A stretch of DNA of 64,000 nucleotides from an uncultured bacterium (GCA_905214345.1 CAJMLV010000010.1:1-64000), one strand, 5' to 3'; positions 18,310 to 27,903 are shown, counted from the stretch's first letter. Made by a program: numbers and translations. The notes: generated by a model from the sequence alone, not told the origin.

Positions 18310-19617
18310 ATGAAGAAATTGCTGGGCATTGTGCTGGCCGGCGCCATGATGCTGTCTCTGGCAGCTTGCGGCTCCACCGGCAGTGAAGCTGCCAACGGCG
18401 GCAGCACCGCCGAAGCCGCCGGGGCTTCTTCCGACCTGAAGGTCGGCGTGATCCTCATCGGCGACGAGACCGAAGGTTACAGCGCCGCCCATATCACCGG
18501 CATCAAGGACGCCGCTGCCGAAGTGGGCCTGACCGACGACCAGATCATCTGGAAGTACAAGGTTCCCGAAGGCGCTGAGTGCTCCGACGCTGCCGAGGAC
18601 CTGGTGGGCCAGGGCTGCGATCTGATCATCTCCAACTCCTACGGTCATCAGACCTACATGGTGGAAACCGCCGAGAAGTATCCCGACACCACCTTCGTTT
18701 CCATGACCGGCGACTTTGCCGCCATCAGCGGTCTGGACAACTTCAAGAACGCTTTCACCGCTGTGTATCAGTCCCGTTACGTCTCCGGCGTGGTGGCCGG
18801 CCTGAAGCTGCAGGAACTGGTGGAGAGCGGCACCCTCACCCCCGAGACCCAGCCCGCTTCCTTTGACGCCGACGGCAATGTGAAGATCGGCTATGTGGGC
18901 GCGTTCCCCTACGCCGAGGTCATCTCCGGCTACACCGCCTTCTATCTGGGCGTCAAGAGCGTGTTCCCCACCGTTACCATGGAAGTCATGTACACCAACT
19001 CCTGGTTTGACATCGACAAGGAAGGCGCTGCCGCCGAAGCTCTGATCGCCAACGGCGCGGTCATCGTCGGCCAGCACGCCGACTCCACCGGCGCTCCCGC
19101 TGCCACCCAGCGCAAGAAGGATGACGGCGTGATCTGCTACTCCATCGGCTACAACATCGACATGCTGGAGACCGCTCCCACTGCGGCCCTGACCTCCTCC
19201 ACCAATGTGTGGAAGGCTTACTACGCCGAGCTGTTCACCGCTGCCATGAACGGTGAGGAGATCCCCACCGACTGGGCCAAGGGTTATGACGACGGCGCCG
19301 TTGCCATCACCGCTCTGGGACCTGAATGTGCCGAAGGCACCGCCGAGAAGGTGGCCGAAGTGGAAGCCGCTCTGAAGGATGGCAGCCTGCACGTGTTCGA
19401 CACCGCCAACTTCACTGTGGACGGCCAGACCGTGACCAGCGCCCCCATCGACCTGACCTACTACGACTTCTCCAGCGGTGAAGCCGTGGCCGTGTACCAG
19501 GGCGAGACCAAGGAAGCCATCCATGACGGCTACTTTGACGAAAGCACCCTGCGCAGCGCCCCCTACTTCGCTCTGCACATCGATGGCATCATCGAGGACA
19601 GCGAACCGGTGGCCTGA
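18310..19617 (+). CDS. BMP-family ABC transporter substrate-binding lipoprotein
   Basis: Extracellular lipoprotein that captures ligand, most likely a nucleoside, for the ABC importer encoded next. The 435 residues begin with a lipoprotein signal peptide (MKKLLGIVLAGAMMLSLAAC; lipobox LAAC, Cys20), then a Ser/Gly/Ala-rich tether. The Bmp/PnrA fold follows, with VGVILIGDETEGYSAAH at the first strand and the family segment IISNSYGHQTYM near residue 115. The start has AAAAGGAG upstream. The operon order (binding protein, double ATPase, two permeases) is that of Firmicute guanosine/nucleoside importers. Ligand identity is inferred. Confidence 0.92.
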   Translation: MKKLLGIVLAGAMMLSLAACGSTGSEAANGGSTAEAAGASSDLKVGVILIGDETEGYSAAHITGIKDAAAEVGLTDDQIIWKYKVPEGAECSDAAEDLVGQGCDLIISNSYGHQTYMVETAEKYPDTTFVSMTGDFAAISGLDNFKNAFTAVYQSRYVSGVVAGLKLQELVESGTLTPETQPASFDADGNVKIGYVGAFPYAEVISGYTAFYLGVKSVFPTVTMEVMYTNSWFDIDKEGAAAEALIANGAVIVGQHADSTGAPAATQRKKDDGVICYSIGYNIDMLETAPTAALTSSTNVWKAYYAELFTAAMNGEEIPTDWAKGYDDGAVAITALGPECAEGTAEKVAEVEAALKDGSLHVFDTANFTVDGQTVTSAPIDLTYYDFSSGEAVAVYQGETKEAIHDGYFDESTLRSAPYFALHIDGIIEDSEPVA

Positions 19618-19643
19618 ACCAGTCTGAACATGAATTTTCGGGA

Positions 19644-19671
19644 GGGAAGCTCACGCTTTTGCGGGCTTCCC
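19644..19671 (+). other. Intercistronic hairpin after the binding-protein gene
   Basis: GGGAAGC and GCTTCCC pair around a 14-base loop. There is no T tract, so this probably stabilises the upstream mRNA or causes partial termination, giving more binding protein than transporter. Confidence 0.55.
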
Positions 19672-19699
19672 TTCCCGTTGTGAAAGGAGAAGGCAGCGC

Positions 19700-21250
19700 A
19701 TGCCCAACACGCAGTATGCCATCCGGCTGGAACACATCACCAAGACCTTTGGCGAAGTGACGGCCAACCATGATGTGACTCTGGAAGTCCGCCGGGGCGA
19801 GATCCTCTCCCTTCTGGGGGAGAACGGGTCCGGCAAAACCACCCTGATGAACATGATCGCCGGTATCTATTACCCCGACGAAGGCGAGATCTATGTGGGG
19901 GACCAGGCGGTGGATATCCGCTCCCCCCGCGACGCACTGGCGCTGGGCATCGGCATGATCCATCAGCATTTCAAGCTGGTGGATGTGTTCACCGCGCTGG
20001 AAAACATTGCTCTGTGCATGGAACCCGGGGAAAAATACGACCTGAAGAAGGTCCGCAGCCGGGCCCGTGCCATCTGCGAAAAGTACGGCTTTGCCCTGGA
20101 CCTGGACCAGAAAATCTACGAGATGAGCGTCAGCCAGAAACAGACGCTGGAGATCGTCAAGGTGCTGTACCGCGGTGCCGACATCCTGATCCTGGACGAA
20201 CCCACCGCCGTGCTCACCCCCCAGGAGACCGAAAAGCTCTTTGCCGTCATGCGCAACATGAAAGCCGACGGCAAGGCCGTTGTCATTATCACCCACAAGC
20301 TGCATGAGGTGCTGTCCATCAGTGACCGGGTGGCCATTCTGCGCCGGGGTGAATATGTGGGCGACGTGGCCACCAAGGACGCCGACGAAGCCCTGCTCAC
20401 CGAGATGATGGTGGGCAAGAAGGTGGAACTGGACATCGACCGTCCGCTGCCTGTCAACCCGGTGCGCCGCCTGTCGGTGCATCACCTCAGCGTCACCGGA
20501 CCGGAAGGCGGCAAGGTGCTGGACGACATCAGCTTTGACGCCTACGGCGGCGAGATCCTGGGCATTGCAGGTATCTCCGGCAACGGCCAGAAGGAACTGC
20601 TGGAAGCCATCGCCGGTCTGCAGAGTGCCGACGGCGGCGCCCAGATCCAGTTCTTTGCCCCCGGTACCGAGGACAAACCCACCTCCCTCATCGGCAAGAG
20701 CCCCAAGGATATCCGGGACGCAGGCATCCACCTGTCCTTCGTGCCGGAGGACCGCCTGGGCATGGGCCTGGTGGGCTCCATGGGCATGACCGACAACATG
20801 ATGCTGAAAAGCTACGGCAGCGGCCATTCTCCCATCGTGGACCGCAAAGCTCCCCGGGAACTGGCCGAGGAGATCCGGGAAGAGCTGGGCGTCGTCACAC
20901 CCGGCCTGAACACCCCCGTTTCTCAGCTGTCCGGCGGCAACGTGCAGAAGGTGCTGGTAGGCCGCGAACTGGCCGCCTCTCCCATTGTGCTTATGACCGC
21001 TTACGCCGTGCGCGGCCTGGACATCAATACTTCCTACACCATCTACCGCCTGCTCAATGAGCAGAAGAAAAAGGGCGTGGCCGTCATCTATGTGGGCGAG
21101 GACCTGGACGTGCTGCTGGAACTGTGCGACCGCATTCTGGTTCTGTGCGGCGGCAAGGCCAACGGCATGCTGGATGCCCGCACCACCACGAAAGAGGAAG
21201 TCGGCCTGCGCATGACCAATCTGCAGCAAACAAAGGAGGTGCGCGCCTGA
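19700..21250 (+). CDS. Nucleoside ABC transporter, double ATP-binding protein
   Basis: A 516-residue cytoplasmic ATPase with two fused ABC domains. Domain 1 has Walker A GENGSGKTT near residue 38, the divergent signature MSVSQKQTLEI and Walker B ILILDEPTAVLTP. Domain 2 has the degenerate P-loop GISGNGQKEL near 290, the signature LSGGNVQKVLVGRE, and VLMTAYAVRGLD where Walker B would carry the catalytic acidic residue, so only one site is likely to be fully catalytic. This asymmetry is usual for the BMP/ribose-type importers. It overlaps the first permease start by one base and is co-transcribed with it. Confidence 0.92.
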   Translation: MPNTQYAIRLEHITKTFGEVTANHDVTLEVRRGEILSLLGENGSGKTTLMNMIAGIYYPDEGEIYVGDQAVDIRSPRDALALGIGMIHQHFKLVDVFTALENIALCMEPGEKYDLKKVRSRARAICEKYGFALDLDQKIYEMSVSQKQTLEIVKVLYRGADILILDEPTAVLTPQETEKLFAVMRNMKADGKAVVIITHKLHEVLSISDRVAILRRGEYVGDVATKDADEALLTEMMVGKKVELDIDRPLPVNPVRRLSVHHLSVTGPEGGKVLDDISFDAYGGEILGIAGISGNGQKELLEAIAGLQSADGGAQIQFFAPGTEDKPTSLIGKSPKDIRDAGIHLSFVPEDRLGMGLVGSMGMTDNMMLKSYGSGHSPIVDRKAPRELAEEIREELGVVTPGLNTPVSQLSGGNVQKVLVGRELAASPIVLMTAYAVRGLDINTSYTIYRLLNEQKKKGVAVIYVGEDLDVLLELCDRILVLCGGKANGMLDARTTTKEEVGLRMTNLQQTKEVRA

Positions 21251-22359
21251 TGGCAGCCCAAACTTCTCGTCCGGCAGAACCGCTGGTGCGTATTGCCCGG
21301 CGCAAAGCCGCCCCCCTCGGCCGCAAAATCGCGGTGCGCGCCGCCGCCATCCTGCTGGCTCTGGTGGTGGACGCTCTGTTCATCTTCTTCGTTACCGGCC
21401 TGAACCCCATCAGCGTGTATGTGGTCATGTGGGGCGGTACCTTCTCCACCCCGGTGCGCTTCTCCTGGGCCATGCGTGACCTGTCCACCCTGCTGTGCAT
21501 CGGCATTGCCCTGGCCCCCGCTTTCAAGATGCGCTTCTGGAACATCGGCGCCGAAGGTCAGGTGCTGGTGGGCGGCCTTGCCACCGCCCTGATCATGGTG
21601 TATTTCGGCAACAGCCTGCCCGCCCCGGCTCTGTTCGCGGCCATGGTGCTGGGCAGCGTGGCCGCCGGCGCCCTGTGGGGCTTTGTGCCCGCCTGGTTCA
21701 AGGCCCGGTGGAACACCAACGAGACCCTGTTCACCCTGATGATGAACTATGTGGCCACCAGCATCGTGGCCTGCATGACCAACATCATGCGCGGTCAGGC
21801 TTCCAGCCTGGGTACCCTGAACAAGGCCACCAAGGCCGGCTGGCTGCCCATCATCTTCGGCCAGCGGTACACCATCAACATTATTGTGGTGCTGGTGCTG
21901 ACCTTTGCCATGTATGCCTACCTGAAATATTCCAAGCACGGCTATGAGATCGCCGTGGTGGGCGAAAGCGAAAACACCGCCCGCTATGCCGGCATCAACG
22001 TGCGCCGGGTCATGGTGCGCACCATGCTCATCAGCGGCGCCATCTGCGGCCTGTGCGGCTTCCTCATCGTGGCCGGCAAGGACCAGACCATCTCCACCAC
22101 CTCGGCGGGGGGCAACGGCTTCACCGCCATTATCGTGGCCTGGCTGGCCAAGTTCAACACCTTCTACATGGCGCTGATCTCCTTCCTGCTGGTTTTCCTG
22201 GAACGCGGCGCTTCCGAGATCGCTTCCGCCTACAGCCTGAATGAATACGCCGCCGACATCATCACCGGCGTGATCCTCTTCTTCATTCTGGGCAGCGAGT
22301 TCTTTATCAACTACCGCCTGATCTGGCGCGGCCACCATAAGGAGGTGAAGGGCGAATGA
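21250..22359 (+). CDS. Nucleoside ABC transporter permease 1
   Basis: A 369-residue inner-membrane subunit of the BPD_transp_2 (ribose/branched-chain) type, with about ten hydrophobic helices. FWNIGAEGQVLVGGLATA near residue 97 and the coupling-helix region ENTARYAGINVRR near 240 are the family signatures. The basic N-terminal 35 residues are cytoplasmic. ATG 21250 overlaps the TGA of the ATPase gene and has AAAGGAGG upstream. The longer upstream reading frame lies inside the ATPase gene and is not used. Confidence 0.92.
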   Translation: MAAQTSRPAEPLVRIARRKAAPLGRKIAVRAAAILLALVVDALFIFFVTGLNPISVYVVMWGGTFSTPVRFSWAMRDLSTLLCIGIALAPAFKMRFWNIGAEGQVLVGGLATALIMVYFGNSLPAPALFAAMVLGSVAAGALWGFVPAWFKARWNTNETLFTLMMNYVATSIVACMTNIMRGQASSLGTLNKATKAGWLPIIFGQRYTINIIVVLVLTFAMYAYLKYSKHGYEIAVVGESENTARYAGINVRRVMVRTMLISGAICGLCGFLIVAGKDQTISTTSAGGNGFTAIIVAWLAKFNTFYMALISFLLVFLERGASEIASAYSLNEYAADIITGVILFFILGSEFFINYRLIWRGHHKEVKGE

Positions 22360-23345
22360 GCAGCCTTATCGCATGGATCCTGCGCGCGATCCCCTTCGGC
22401 ACCATCATCATGTACGGCGCTATGGGCGAGATCGTCACCGAAAAGTCCGGCAACCTGAACCTGGGTGTGCCCGGCATCATGTATCTGGGCGGCTTTGCCG
22501 GGTTTGCCAGCGCGTACTTTTATGAGAACAGCGTGGCCAACCCCAACCCCGTCCTCAGCGTCCTCATCGCCCTGATCAGCGCCCTGGCGGCTTCGGCCCT
22601 GGGCGGACTGATCTACGCTTTCCTGACCATCACCCTGCGGGCCAACCAGAACGTCACCGGTCTGGCCCTGACCACCTTCGGCATGGGTGTGGCCAACTTC
22701 TTCGGCGTGTTCATCCTCAACGGCTCCACTTACAGCGCCGCCCCCATCGCCAACAAGGCCTTTGCCGCCAAGATCCCGGTACTTTCCGGGCTGGGCGTGC
22801 TGGGGCAGACCGTCTTTTCTTACGGTTTCCTGGCCTATGCCGCTATCGTGCTGGCTCTGGTGCTGCACTGGTTCTTCACCCGTACCCGCGCCGGTTTGAA
22901 TCTGCGCGCTGTGGGTGAAAACCCCGCCACTGCCGACGCGGCCGGCATCAACGTCACCAAATACAAGTATGTGGCCACCTGCGTCGGCGCTGCCATCTGC
23001 GGTGTGGGCGGCCTGTACTACGTGCTGGACTACAACCAAGGTATCTGGGCCACCACCGGCCAGATCGAAGCCCTGGGCTGGCTGGCTCTGGCCCTGGTCA
23101 TCTTCACCACCTGGAAACCCCTCAACGCTATCTGGGGCGCCTACCTCTTCGGCATCCTGTACTGGCTGTACCAGTTCCTGCCCAGCATGCTGGGCATCAC
23201 CGTGTCCAGCGCCATGACCGACCTGGTGCAGATGGTACCCTATGTGGTCACCATTGTGGTGCTGATCGTGGTTTCCATGCGCCGTAAAAAGGAAGACCAG
23301 CCCCCGGCTCACCTGGGCCTGGCCTATTTCCGGGAAGAGCGCTGA
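22356..23345 (+). CDS. Nucleoside ABC transporter permease 2
   Basis: The second membrane subunit, 329 residues, starts with a four-base ATGA overlap after AAGGAGG. It shows the paired-permease signatures MGEIVTEKSGNLNLGVPG (about residues 22-39) and a coupling helix RAVGENPATADAAGINV near 180, with eight to ten helices. The C terminus is short and basic. It ends the importer operon, which is closed by the terminator at 23372. Confidence 0.92.
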   Translation: MSSLIAWILRAIPFGTIIMYGAMGEIVTEKSGNLNLGVPGIMYLGGFAGFASAYFYENSVANPNPVLSVLIALISALAASALGGLIYAFLTITLRANQNVTGLALTTFGMGVANFFGVFILNGSTYSAAPIANKAFAAKIPVLSGLGVLGQTVFSYGFLAYAAIVLALVLHWFFTRTRAGLNLRAVGENPATADAAGINVTKYKYVATCVGAAICGVGGLYYVLDYNQGIWATTGQIEALGWLALALVIFTTWKPLNAIWGAYLFGILYWLYQFLPSMLGITVSSAMTDLVQMVPYVVTIVVLIVVSMRRKKEDQPPAHLGLAYFREER

Positions 23346-23371
23346 CCTTCCCCTGCATACACCTTTGCATA

Positions 23372-23404
23372 AAAATGCCCGCCGGAATCCCGGCGGGCAT
23401 TTTC
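23372..23404 (+). terminator. Terminator of the BMP importer operon
   Basis: AAAATGCCCGCCGG pairs almost fully with CCGGCGGGCATTTT, then CTTTT. It is strong and near-symmetric. Confidence 0.9.
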
Positions 23405-23453
23405 TTTTGGGGCGCGGCAAGCGATCTATCACGCAAATTTAACAGATCTAACC

Positions 23454-23481
23454 TTGATATTTCTCGGTGAAAGTATACAAT
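23454..23481 (+). promoter_or_regulatory. Promoter and 170-base leader of the MacAB-like operon
   Basis: TTGATA, 16-base spacer, TACAAT. The leader to 23660 holds two copies of CTTTTTTGG (23522-23530 and 23551-23559) and a hairpin TCGGCC/GGCCGA (23605-23622). No known riboswitch is recognised. Confidence 0.7.
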
Positions 23482-23660
23482 AAACTTGTTATGTTTTGTG
23501 CAAAGCTTCCCGAATCCCGTCCTTTTTTGGTGGGGAAGAGGTCCGGAAAACTTTTTTGGCAGGACAAACGATCTTGCAAACACAGTTGGCCCGCACACCG
23601 GGCATCGGCCGTTCATGGCCGAAGAGTAATCGCATTTGGATGCAGAGAGGCAGGAAATTC

Positions 23661-25715
23661 ATGTTCAACCCGTTCAAAAAAGACCAGGCTGTGCAGCCCC
23701 AGGACGCCGAACCGACCCCGGCGGATACCGCACCCGAACAGAGGGGCGAAGAAATCGAAAACGTCGCTTATGATACGGAAAAAACCGCTGTCATCAAGCA
23801 CCCACGGCTCGTCCGGCTGCTTGGCAGGCTGGGAAGCCACAAAAAGCTGGTCATTGCCGCTGTGGTGGTCGTAGCTGCGGTGGGCGTAATCTCCTGGCGG
23901 ATGCGGGCGGTCCCCGCTGTGGCTGACGCCGAGTACCAGTATGTCCGCACAACCACTCTGACCAAGGGCAGCCTGAACGATTCGGTCACGGTCAGCGGCA
24001 CGGTGGTTTCCGGCGATGAAGCGGATGTCACCGTTTCCGACAGCGTCAAGACCTATAAGGTGGCCACCGTGGAAGCGGAAGTGGGTGACACGGTACAGGA
24101 GGGCGATGTCATCGCCACCCTGGACACCACCGACCTGCAAAAGCAGATCGAGGACGCCCAGCAGAGCTACAACGATACCCTGCAGTCCGCCCAGACCAGC
24201 TATGACCGGGCGGTGGACGACTACAACACCTCCGTGGTGCAGCACGACAATAACCTCATCGACCTGCAGGCCAAGGTGGACCAGGCGGACCAGGATCTGG
24301 CCGACGCTGAAGAAAAACTGAACGATGCCAAGTCCAGCCGTGATGCGGCCAAGAGTACTTACGATGCCGCAGTCAGCGACTATAACGCGCTGGTGGCGGA
24401 ATTCGACGCGGTCAAGGCCCAGATTGACAGCTACACTTCTGCCTATAACAGCGCTTCCGAGGCGCTGAACGCGGCGCTTTCCTCCCTGAACAGCGCCAAC
24501 AACGCTCTGACTGCGGCGCTGACCGAGCAGCAGAACGCCCAGTCCGCTTACAATGCCGACCCCAGCGATGCCAACAAGGCAGCACTGGATGCCGCCAACA
24601 GCAAGGTGGATGCCGCTACCGCCACCCAGGCGTCCGCCCAGTCCGCCTACACCGCCGCGGAAGCCACGGCAGCCGATGCCCAGAAGAGCCTGTCGGATGT
24701 GCAGAGCAGCTGCTCCATCACCTCCCGTGGACTGTACGGGTATTCCGCCATTGAGATGGCGGTGACCACGGCGGAACAAACCAAGAACTCCGCCGAAAGT
24801 GCCTATAACCAGGCGGAAACTCAGGTCTCCACCGCCGAGACCCAGGTGGAAACCGCCGAGCAGCAGGTCAAGAGCGCCCACGACGCCTACGACAACGAAA
24901 AGAACTACTCCACCATCAAGACCAAGGCCCAGGCCGTGGAGGATGCCGAGACCAAGCTGGAACAGGCCAAGCGCATCCCCGATACCCTGGAAAGCCTGCA
25001 GGATGCCCTGGAGGACTGCACCCTGACTGCCACCATGTCCGGCACCATCACCGCCCTGGATGCCACTGTAGGTTCGGTCTGCTCCGGTACGGTGGCCACC
25101 ATCCAGGACACCGAAGCCCTGGTGGTGGAAGTGACCATTTCGGCGGACGATGTGCCCGGTCTGGAAACCGGCATGTCCTCTCTGATCACCTCCGACGCCA
25201 CCGGCGATACCGAGATCGAAGGTGTGCTTTCTCAGATCGACCCTGTGGCCAATGAACAGGGCAGCTTCGGTGCCAAGGTCCGGGTCACCGGCGAGGCCGC
25301 CGACCTGCTCATCGGCATCCAGGCTCAGGTGGAGATCATCAAGAGCCAGGTCAGCGATGTGTACGTGGTGCCCATCGACGCGGTGGGCACCGCCGAGGAC
25401 GGCACCAACTATGTGCTGCGCAAGACCGGCGGCGAAGGGGTGGATATGACCTTTGAGGAAGTCACCGTCACCACCGGCGATGCCAACGACTACTACACCA
25501 CCATTTCCGGTGCCGATCTGCAGGAAGGGGACGTGATCCGCTCCAGCGCCGATCTGACCCAGGGCATCGTTACCACCACCGACCCCATGGAACAGATGAT
25601 GAATTCCATGAACGGCGGCGGTTCGGTGGAGATCGCTGTGGCTGACGGCGCCGCCCCCGCCGGTAATCCGCCCGCCGATATGGGCCGTGGCGGCGGCATG
25701 GCGGGAGGTATGTGA
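23661..25715 (+). CDS. HlyD/MacA-type membrane-fusion adaptor with long coiled coil
   Basis: The periplasmic-adaptor-like subunit of a MacAB-type exporter in a Gram-positive cell. Layout of the 684 residues: a charged cytoplasmic N terminus, one membrane helix (62-79), a beta/lipoyl part, and an Ala/Gln/Ser-rich alpha-hairpin of about 280 residues (roughly 165-455, much longer than in typical MacA). A second lipoyl half follows with DCTLTATMSGTITAL, then beta-barrel and membrane-proximal domains, and a Gly/Met-rich tail. ATG 23661 is chosen because the family-like basic start and membrane helix follow it; its ribosome site is weak. It overlaps no other gene and lies two bases before the ATPase. 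Confidence 0.85.
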   Translation: MFNPFKKDQAVQPQDAEPTPADTAPEQRGEEIENVAYDTEKTAVIKHPRLVRLLGRLGSHKKLVIAAVVVVAAVGVISWRMRAVPAVADAEYQYVRTTTLTKGSLNDSVTVSGTVVSGDEADVTVSDSVKTYKVATVEAEVGDTVQEGDVIATLDTTDLQKQIEDAQQSYNDTLQSAQTSYDRAVDDYNTSVVQHDNNLIDLQAKVDQADQDLADAEEKLNDAKSSRDAAKSTYDAAVSDYNALVAEFDAVKAQIDSYTSAYNSASEALNAALSSLNSANNALTAALTEQQNAQSAYNADPSDANKAALDAANSKVDAATATQASAQSAYTAAEATAADAQKSLSDVQSSCSITSRGLYGYSAIEMAVTTAEQTKNSAESAYNQAETQVSTAETQVETAEQQVKSAHDAYDNEKNYSTIKTKAQAVEDAETKLEQAKRIPDTLESLQDALEDCTLTATMSGTITALDATVGSVCSGTVATIQDTEALVVEVTISADDVPGLETGMSSLITSDATGDTEIEGVLSQIDPVANEQGSFGAKVRVTGEAADLLIGIQAQVEIIKSQVSDVYVVPIDAVGTAEDGTNYVLRKTGGEGVDMTFEEVTVTTGDANDYYTTISGADLQEGDVIRSSADLTQGIVTTTDPMEQMMNSMNGGGSVEIAVADGAAPAGNPPADMGRGGGMAGGM

Positions 25716-25717
25716 CC

Positions 25718-26479
25718 ATGGCTGACAGCAAGCAGATTGCCCAGTCCGTCGCCCGCCGTATCAACACGCCCCGGCCGCTCATCGAGATGCGGGGCATCCG
25801 CAAAAGCTATTACATCGGCCATCCCAATGAGCTGGAGATCCTCCACGGCATAGACCTGAAAGTTTACCCCGGAGAATTTGTGGCCATTGTGGGCGAGTCC
25901 GGTTCTGGCAAATCAACCCTGATGAACATTATCGGCGTGCTGGATAAACCTACCAAGGGAACCTACATTCTGGACGGGGTCAACATCCACGAAGCCCGGG
26001 ACAACCAGCTGGCGGCCATCCGCAACCAGAAAATCGGCTTTGTGTTCCAGACCTATAACCTCATTGGCCGGCAAAGCGCCCTGAAAAACGTGGAACTGCC
26101 CATGCTGTATGCAGGGGTCCCCGGGGGCGAGCGCGTCCGCCGTGCCAAGGAATGGCTCACCCGGGTGGGGATGGGGGACCGTATGCGCCACCAGCCCAAC
26201 GAACTTTCCGGCGGTCAGAAACAGCGTGTGGCCATCGCCCGGGCCATGGTCAACGAACCCGCCCTGATCCTGGCCGACGAGCCCACCGGTGCCCTGGACA
26301 GCGAGACCAGCCGGGTGGTCATGGACCTCTTTCACGAAATGCACGAGCGCTACCATAAGACCATCGTGCTCATCACCCACAACCCGGCCCTGGCCCAGGA
26401 ATGTCAGCGGGTGCTGACCCTGAAGGACGGCCGGATTGTGGACGAGCGGAAAGGAGGCGGCGTCCGTGGGGCTCTCTAA
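25718..26479 (+). CDS. MacB-type ABC exporter ATP-binding protein
   Basis: A 253-residue ATPase of the LolD/MacB family: Walker A GESGSGKSTLMN near residue 66, Q-loop FVFQTYNLIGRQSALKNVELPM, signature LSGGQKQRVAIARA, Walker B LILADEPTGALD, and switch His in VLITHN. ATG 25718 has GGGAGGT eight bases upstream; a GTG at 25712 would be too close to that site. It couples by a 14-base overlap to the permease gene. Substrate unknown; relatives export peptides, antibiotics or lipoproteins. Confidence 0.93.
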   Translation: MADSKQIAQSVARRINTPRPLIEMRGIRKSYYIGHPNELEILHGIDLKVYPGEFVAIVGESGSGKSTLMNIIGVLDKPTKGTYILDGVNIHEARDNQLAAIRNQKIGFVFQTYNLIGRQSALKNVELPMLYAGVPGGERVRRAKEWLTRVGMGDRMRHQPNELSGGQKQRVAIARAMVNEPALILADEPTGALDSETSRVVMDLFHEMHERYHKTIVLITHNPALAQECQRVLTLKDGRIVDERKGGGVRGAL

Positions 26480-27779
26480 TATTGTGGAAAACATCAGCAT
26501 GGCCCTGACCAGCCTGCGCAGCAACAAGATGCGCAGCCTGCTGACCATGCTGGGCATCATCATCGGCATTGCGGCGGTCATCGCTATCGAAACGGTGGGC
26601 GGCAGCCTGACCGGCTCTGTGACCGACAGCATGTCCGGTATGGGTGTGGGCAACATCACCGTCAGCCTGACCCAGAAGAGCAGCGACGACACCAGCGGCA
26701 CCTCCGCGGGGGTGACTTTGCGCCGGTTCATGGATACCACCCCCGGTGCCGACGACCTTATCTCCGACGAGATGATCGAGGAGTTTGAGGTGACCTTTGC
26801 TGACAAGATCGACCGGGTGGAGCTCACCCGGGAGGCGGGCACCGCCACCATCGACAAGTACGGCGACCCGGACACCACCATCAGCGCGTCCCTCACCGGC
26901 ACCACACCCGAAACTCTGCAGACCAAGGAGGAGAACACCCCCATCCTGGCAGGGCGCTGGCTCACCGATGCCGACGAGGGCAAGTATCTCTGCGTGGTGT
27001 CGGAAAAATTCGTGCAGCAGGCCATCGGCACCACCAACGCCGACGCCGTGGGCGCCCGGGTGGTGCTGACGGTGAACGGCAATCCCTGTGCCTTCTATGT
27101 GGCCGGGGTGTACAAGTATGTGGAGGACGAGTACGCCAGCCTGTTCGGCGCCCAGGATGACGATTCTATCCAGACCACCATCTACATCCCTCTGGAGACC
27201 GCCCGTGTGCTCACCGGCGCGGACGAGGGGTACCAGAACATCACCGTGGTCACCGCCACGGGGGTGGATGTGACCTCTTTTGTGGATGTGGTGGGGGATT
27301 ATTTCGCCAGCTACTACACCCGCAACGATACCTGGACCGCCAGCGCCTCCAGCATTTCCAGCCTGGTGGAATCCATGACCGAAATGCTGGATACCATCTC
27401 TCTGGGCATCTCCGCCATCGCGGCCATCTCGCTGCTGGTGGGCGGTATCGGTGTCATGAACATCATGACCGTTTCGGTCACCGAGCGTACCCGGGAGATC
27501 GGTACCCGCAAGGCTCTGGGCGCGCCCAGCTCCGCCATCCGGCTGCAGTTCATCACCGAATCCATCGTGCTCTGCGCCATCGGCGGCGTCATCGGTGTGA
27601 TCCTGGGCGTTTCCATGGGTTCCTGGCTCAGCAGTCTCATCGGCTTTGCGGCCAAACCCAGTCTGTCCGCCATTGTCATTGCGGTGGGCTTCAGTATGGG
27701 CATCGGCGTATTTTTCGGCTATTATCCTGCCAACAAAGCCGCCAAGCTGGACCCCATCGACGCATTGCGTTACGAATAA
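26466..27779 (+). CDS. MacB/FtsX-type ABC exporter permease
   Basis: A 437-residue permease with the MacB topology: one N-terminal membrane helix (SLLTMLGIIIGIAAVIAIE near residues 24-42), a large extracellular MacB-PCD domain (about 50-300), then three C-terminal helices with the FtsX signature GGIGVMNIMTVSVTERTREIG. The start is GTG 26466 with AAAGGAGG eight bases upstream; the longer frame from 26436 lacks a site. Together with the adaptor and ATPase it forms a complete mechanotransmission-type exporter, here without any outer-membrane partner, as expected in a monoderm. Confidence 0.92.
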   Translation: MGLSNIVENISMALTSLRSNKMRSLLTMLGIIIGIAAVIAIETVGGSLTGSVTDSMSGMGVGNITVSLTQKSSDDTSGTSAGVTLRRFMDTTPGADDLISDEMIEEFEVTFADKIDRVELTREAGTATIDKYGDPDTTISASLTGTTPETLQTKEENTPILAGRWLTDADEGKYLCVVSEKFVQQAIGTTNADAVGARVVLTVNGNPCAFYVAGVYKYVEDEYASLFGAQDDDSIQTTIYIPLETARVLTGADEGYQNITVVTATGVDVTSFVDVVGDYFASYYTRNDTWTASASSISSLVESMTEMLDTISLGISAIAAISLLVGGIGVMNIMTVSVTERTREIGTRKALGAPSSAIRLQFITESIVLCAIGGVIGVILGVSMGSWLSSLIGFAAKPSLSAIVIAVGFSMGIGVFFGYYPANKAAKLDPIDALRYE

Positions 27780-27792
27780 ACCTTCCTTTGCC

Positions 27793-27851
27793 GCGCCCGC
27801 CGCGTACCCGGAACTTTGCCATGTTCACGGGACGGCGGGCGCTTTTGTTTT
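27793..27851 (+). terminator. Terminator of the MacAB-like operon
   Basis: GCGCCCGCCG (27793-27802) pairs with CGGCGGGCGC (27833-27842) around a 30-base loop, followed by TTTTGTTTT. Confidence 0.82.
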
Positions 27852-27862
27852 GCGCGGGTTTA

Positions 27863-27871
27863 TGGTATACT
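27863..27871 (+). promoter_or_regulatory. Extended -10 promoter of the MATE gene
   Basis: TGGTATACT is an extended -10 element; the -35 region is T-rich but not consensus. It starts just past the previous terminator. Confidence 0.6.
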
Positions 27872-27903
27872 GTGAAGCGGTATAGGAAAGAGGGGCATCT
27901 GCC

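Noticed and set aside
24160..25000. Apparent internal repeats in the adaptor gene
   Set aside because: They reflect Ala/Gln/Ser codon bias of a coiled coil, not true DNA repeats or a CRISPR array.
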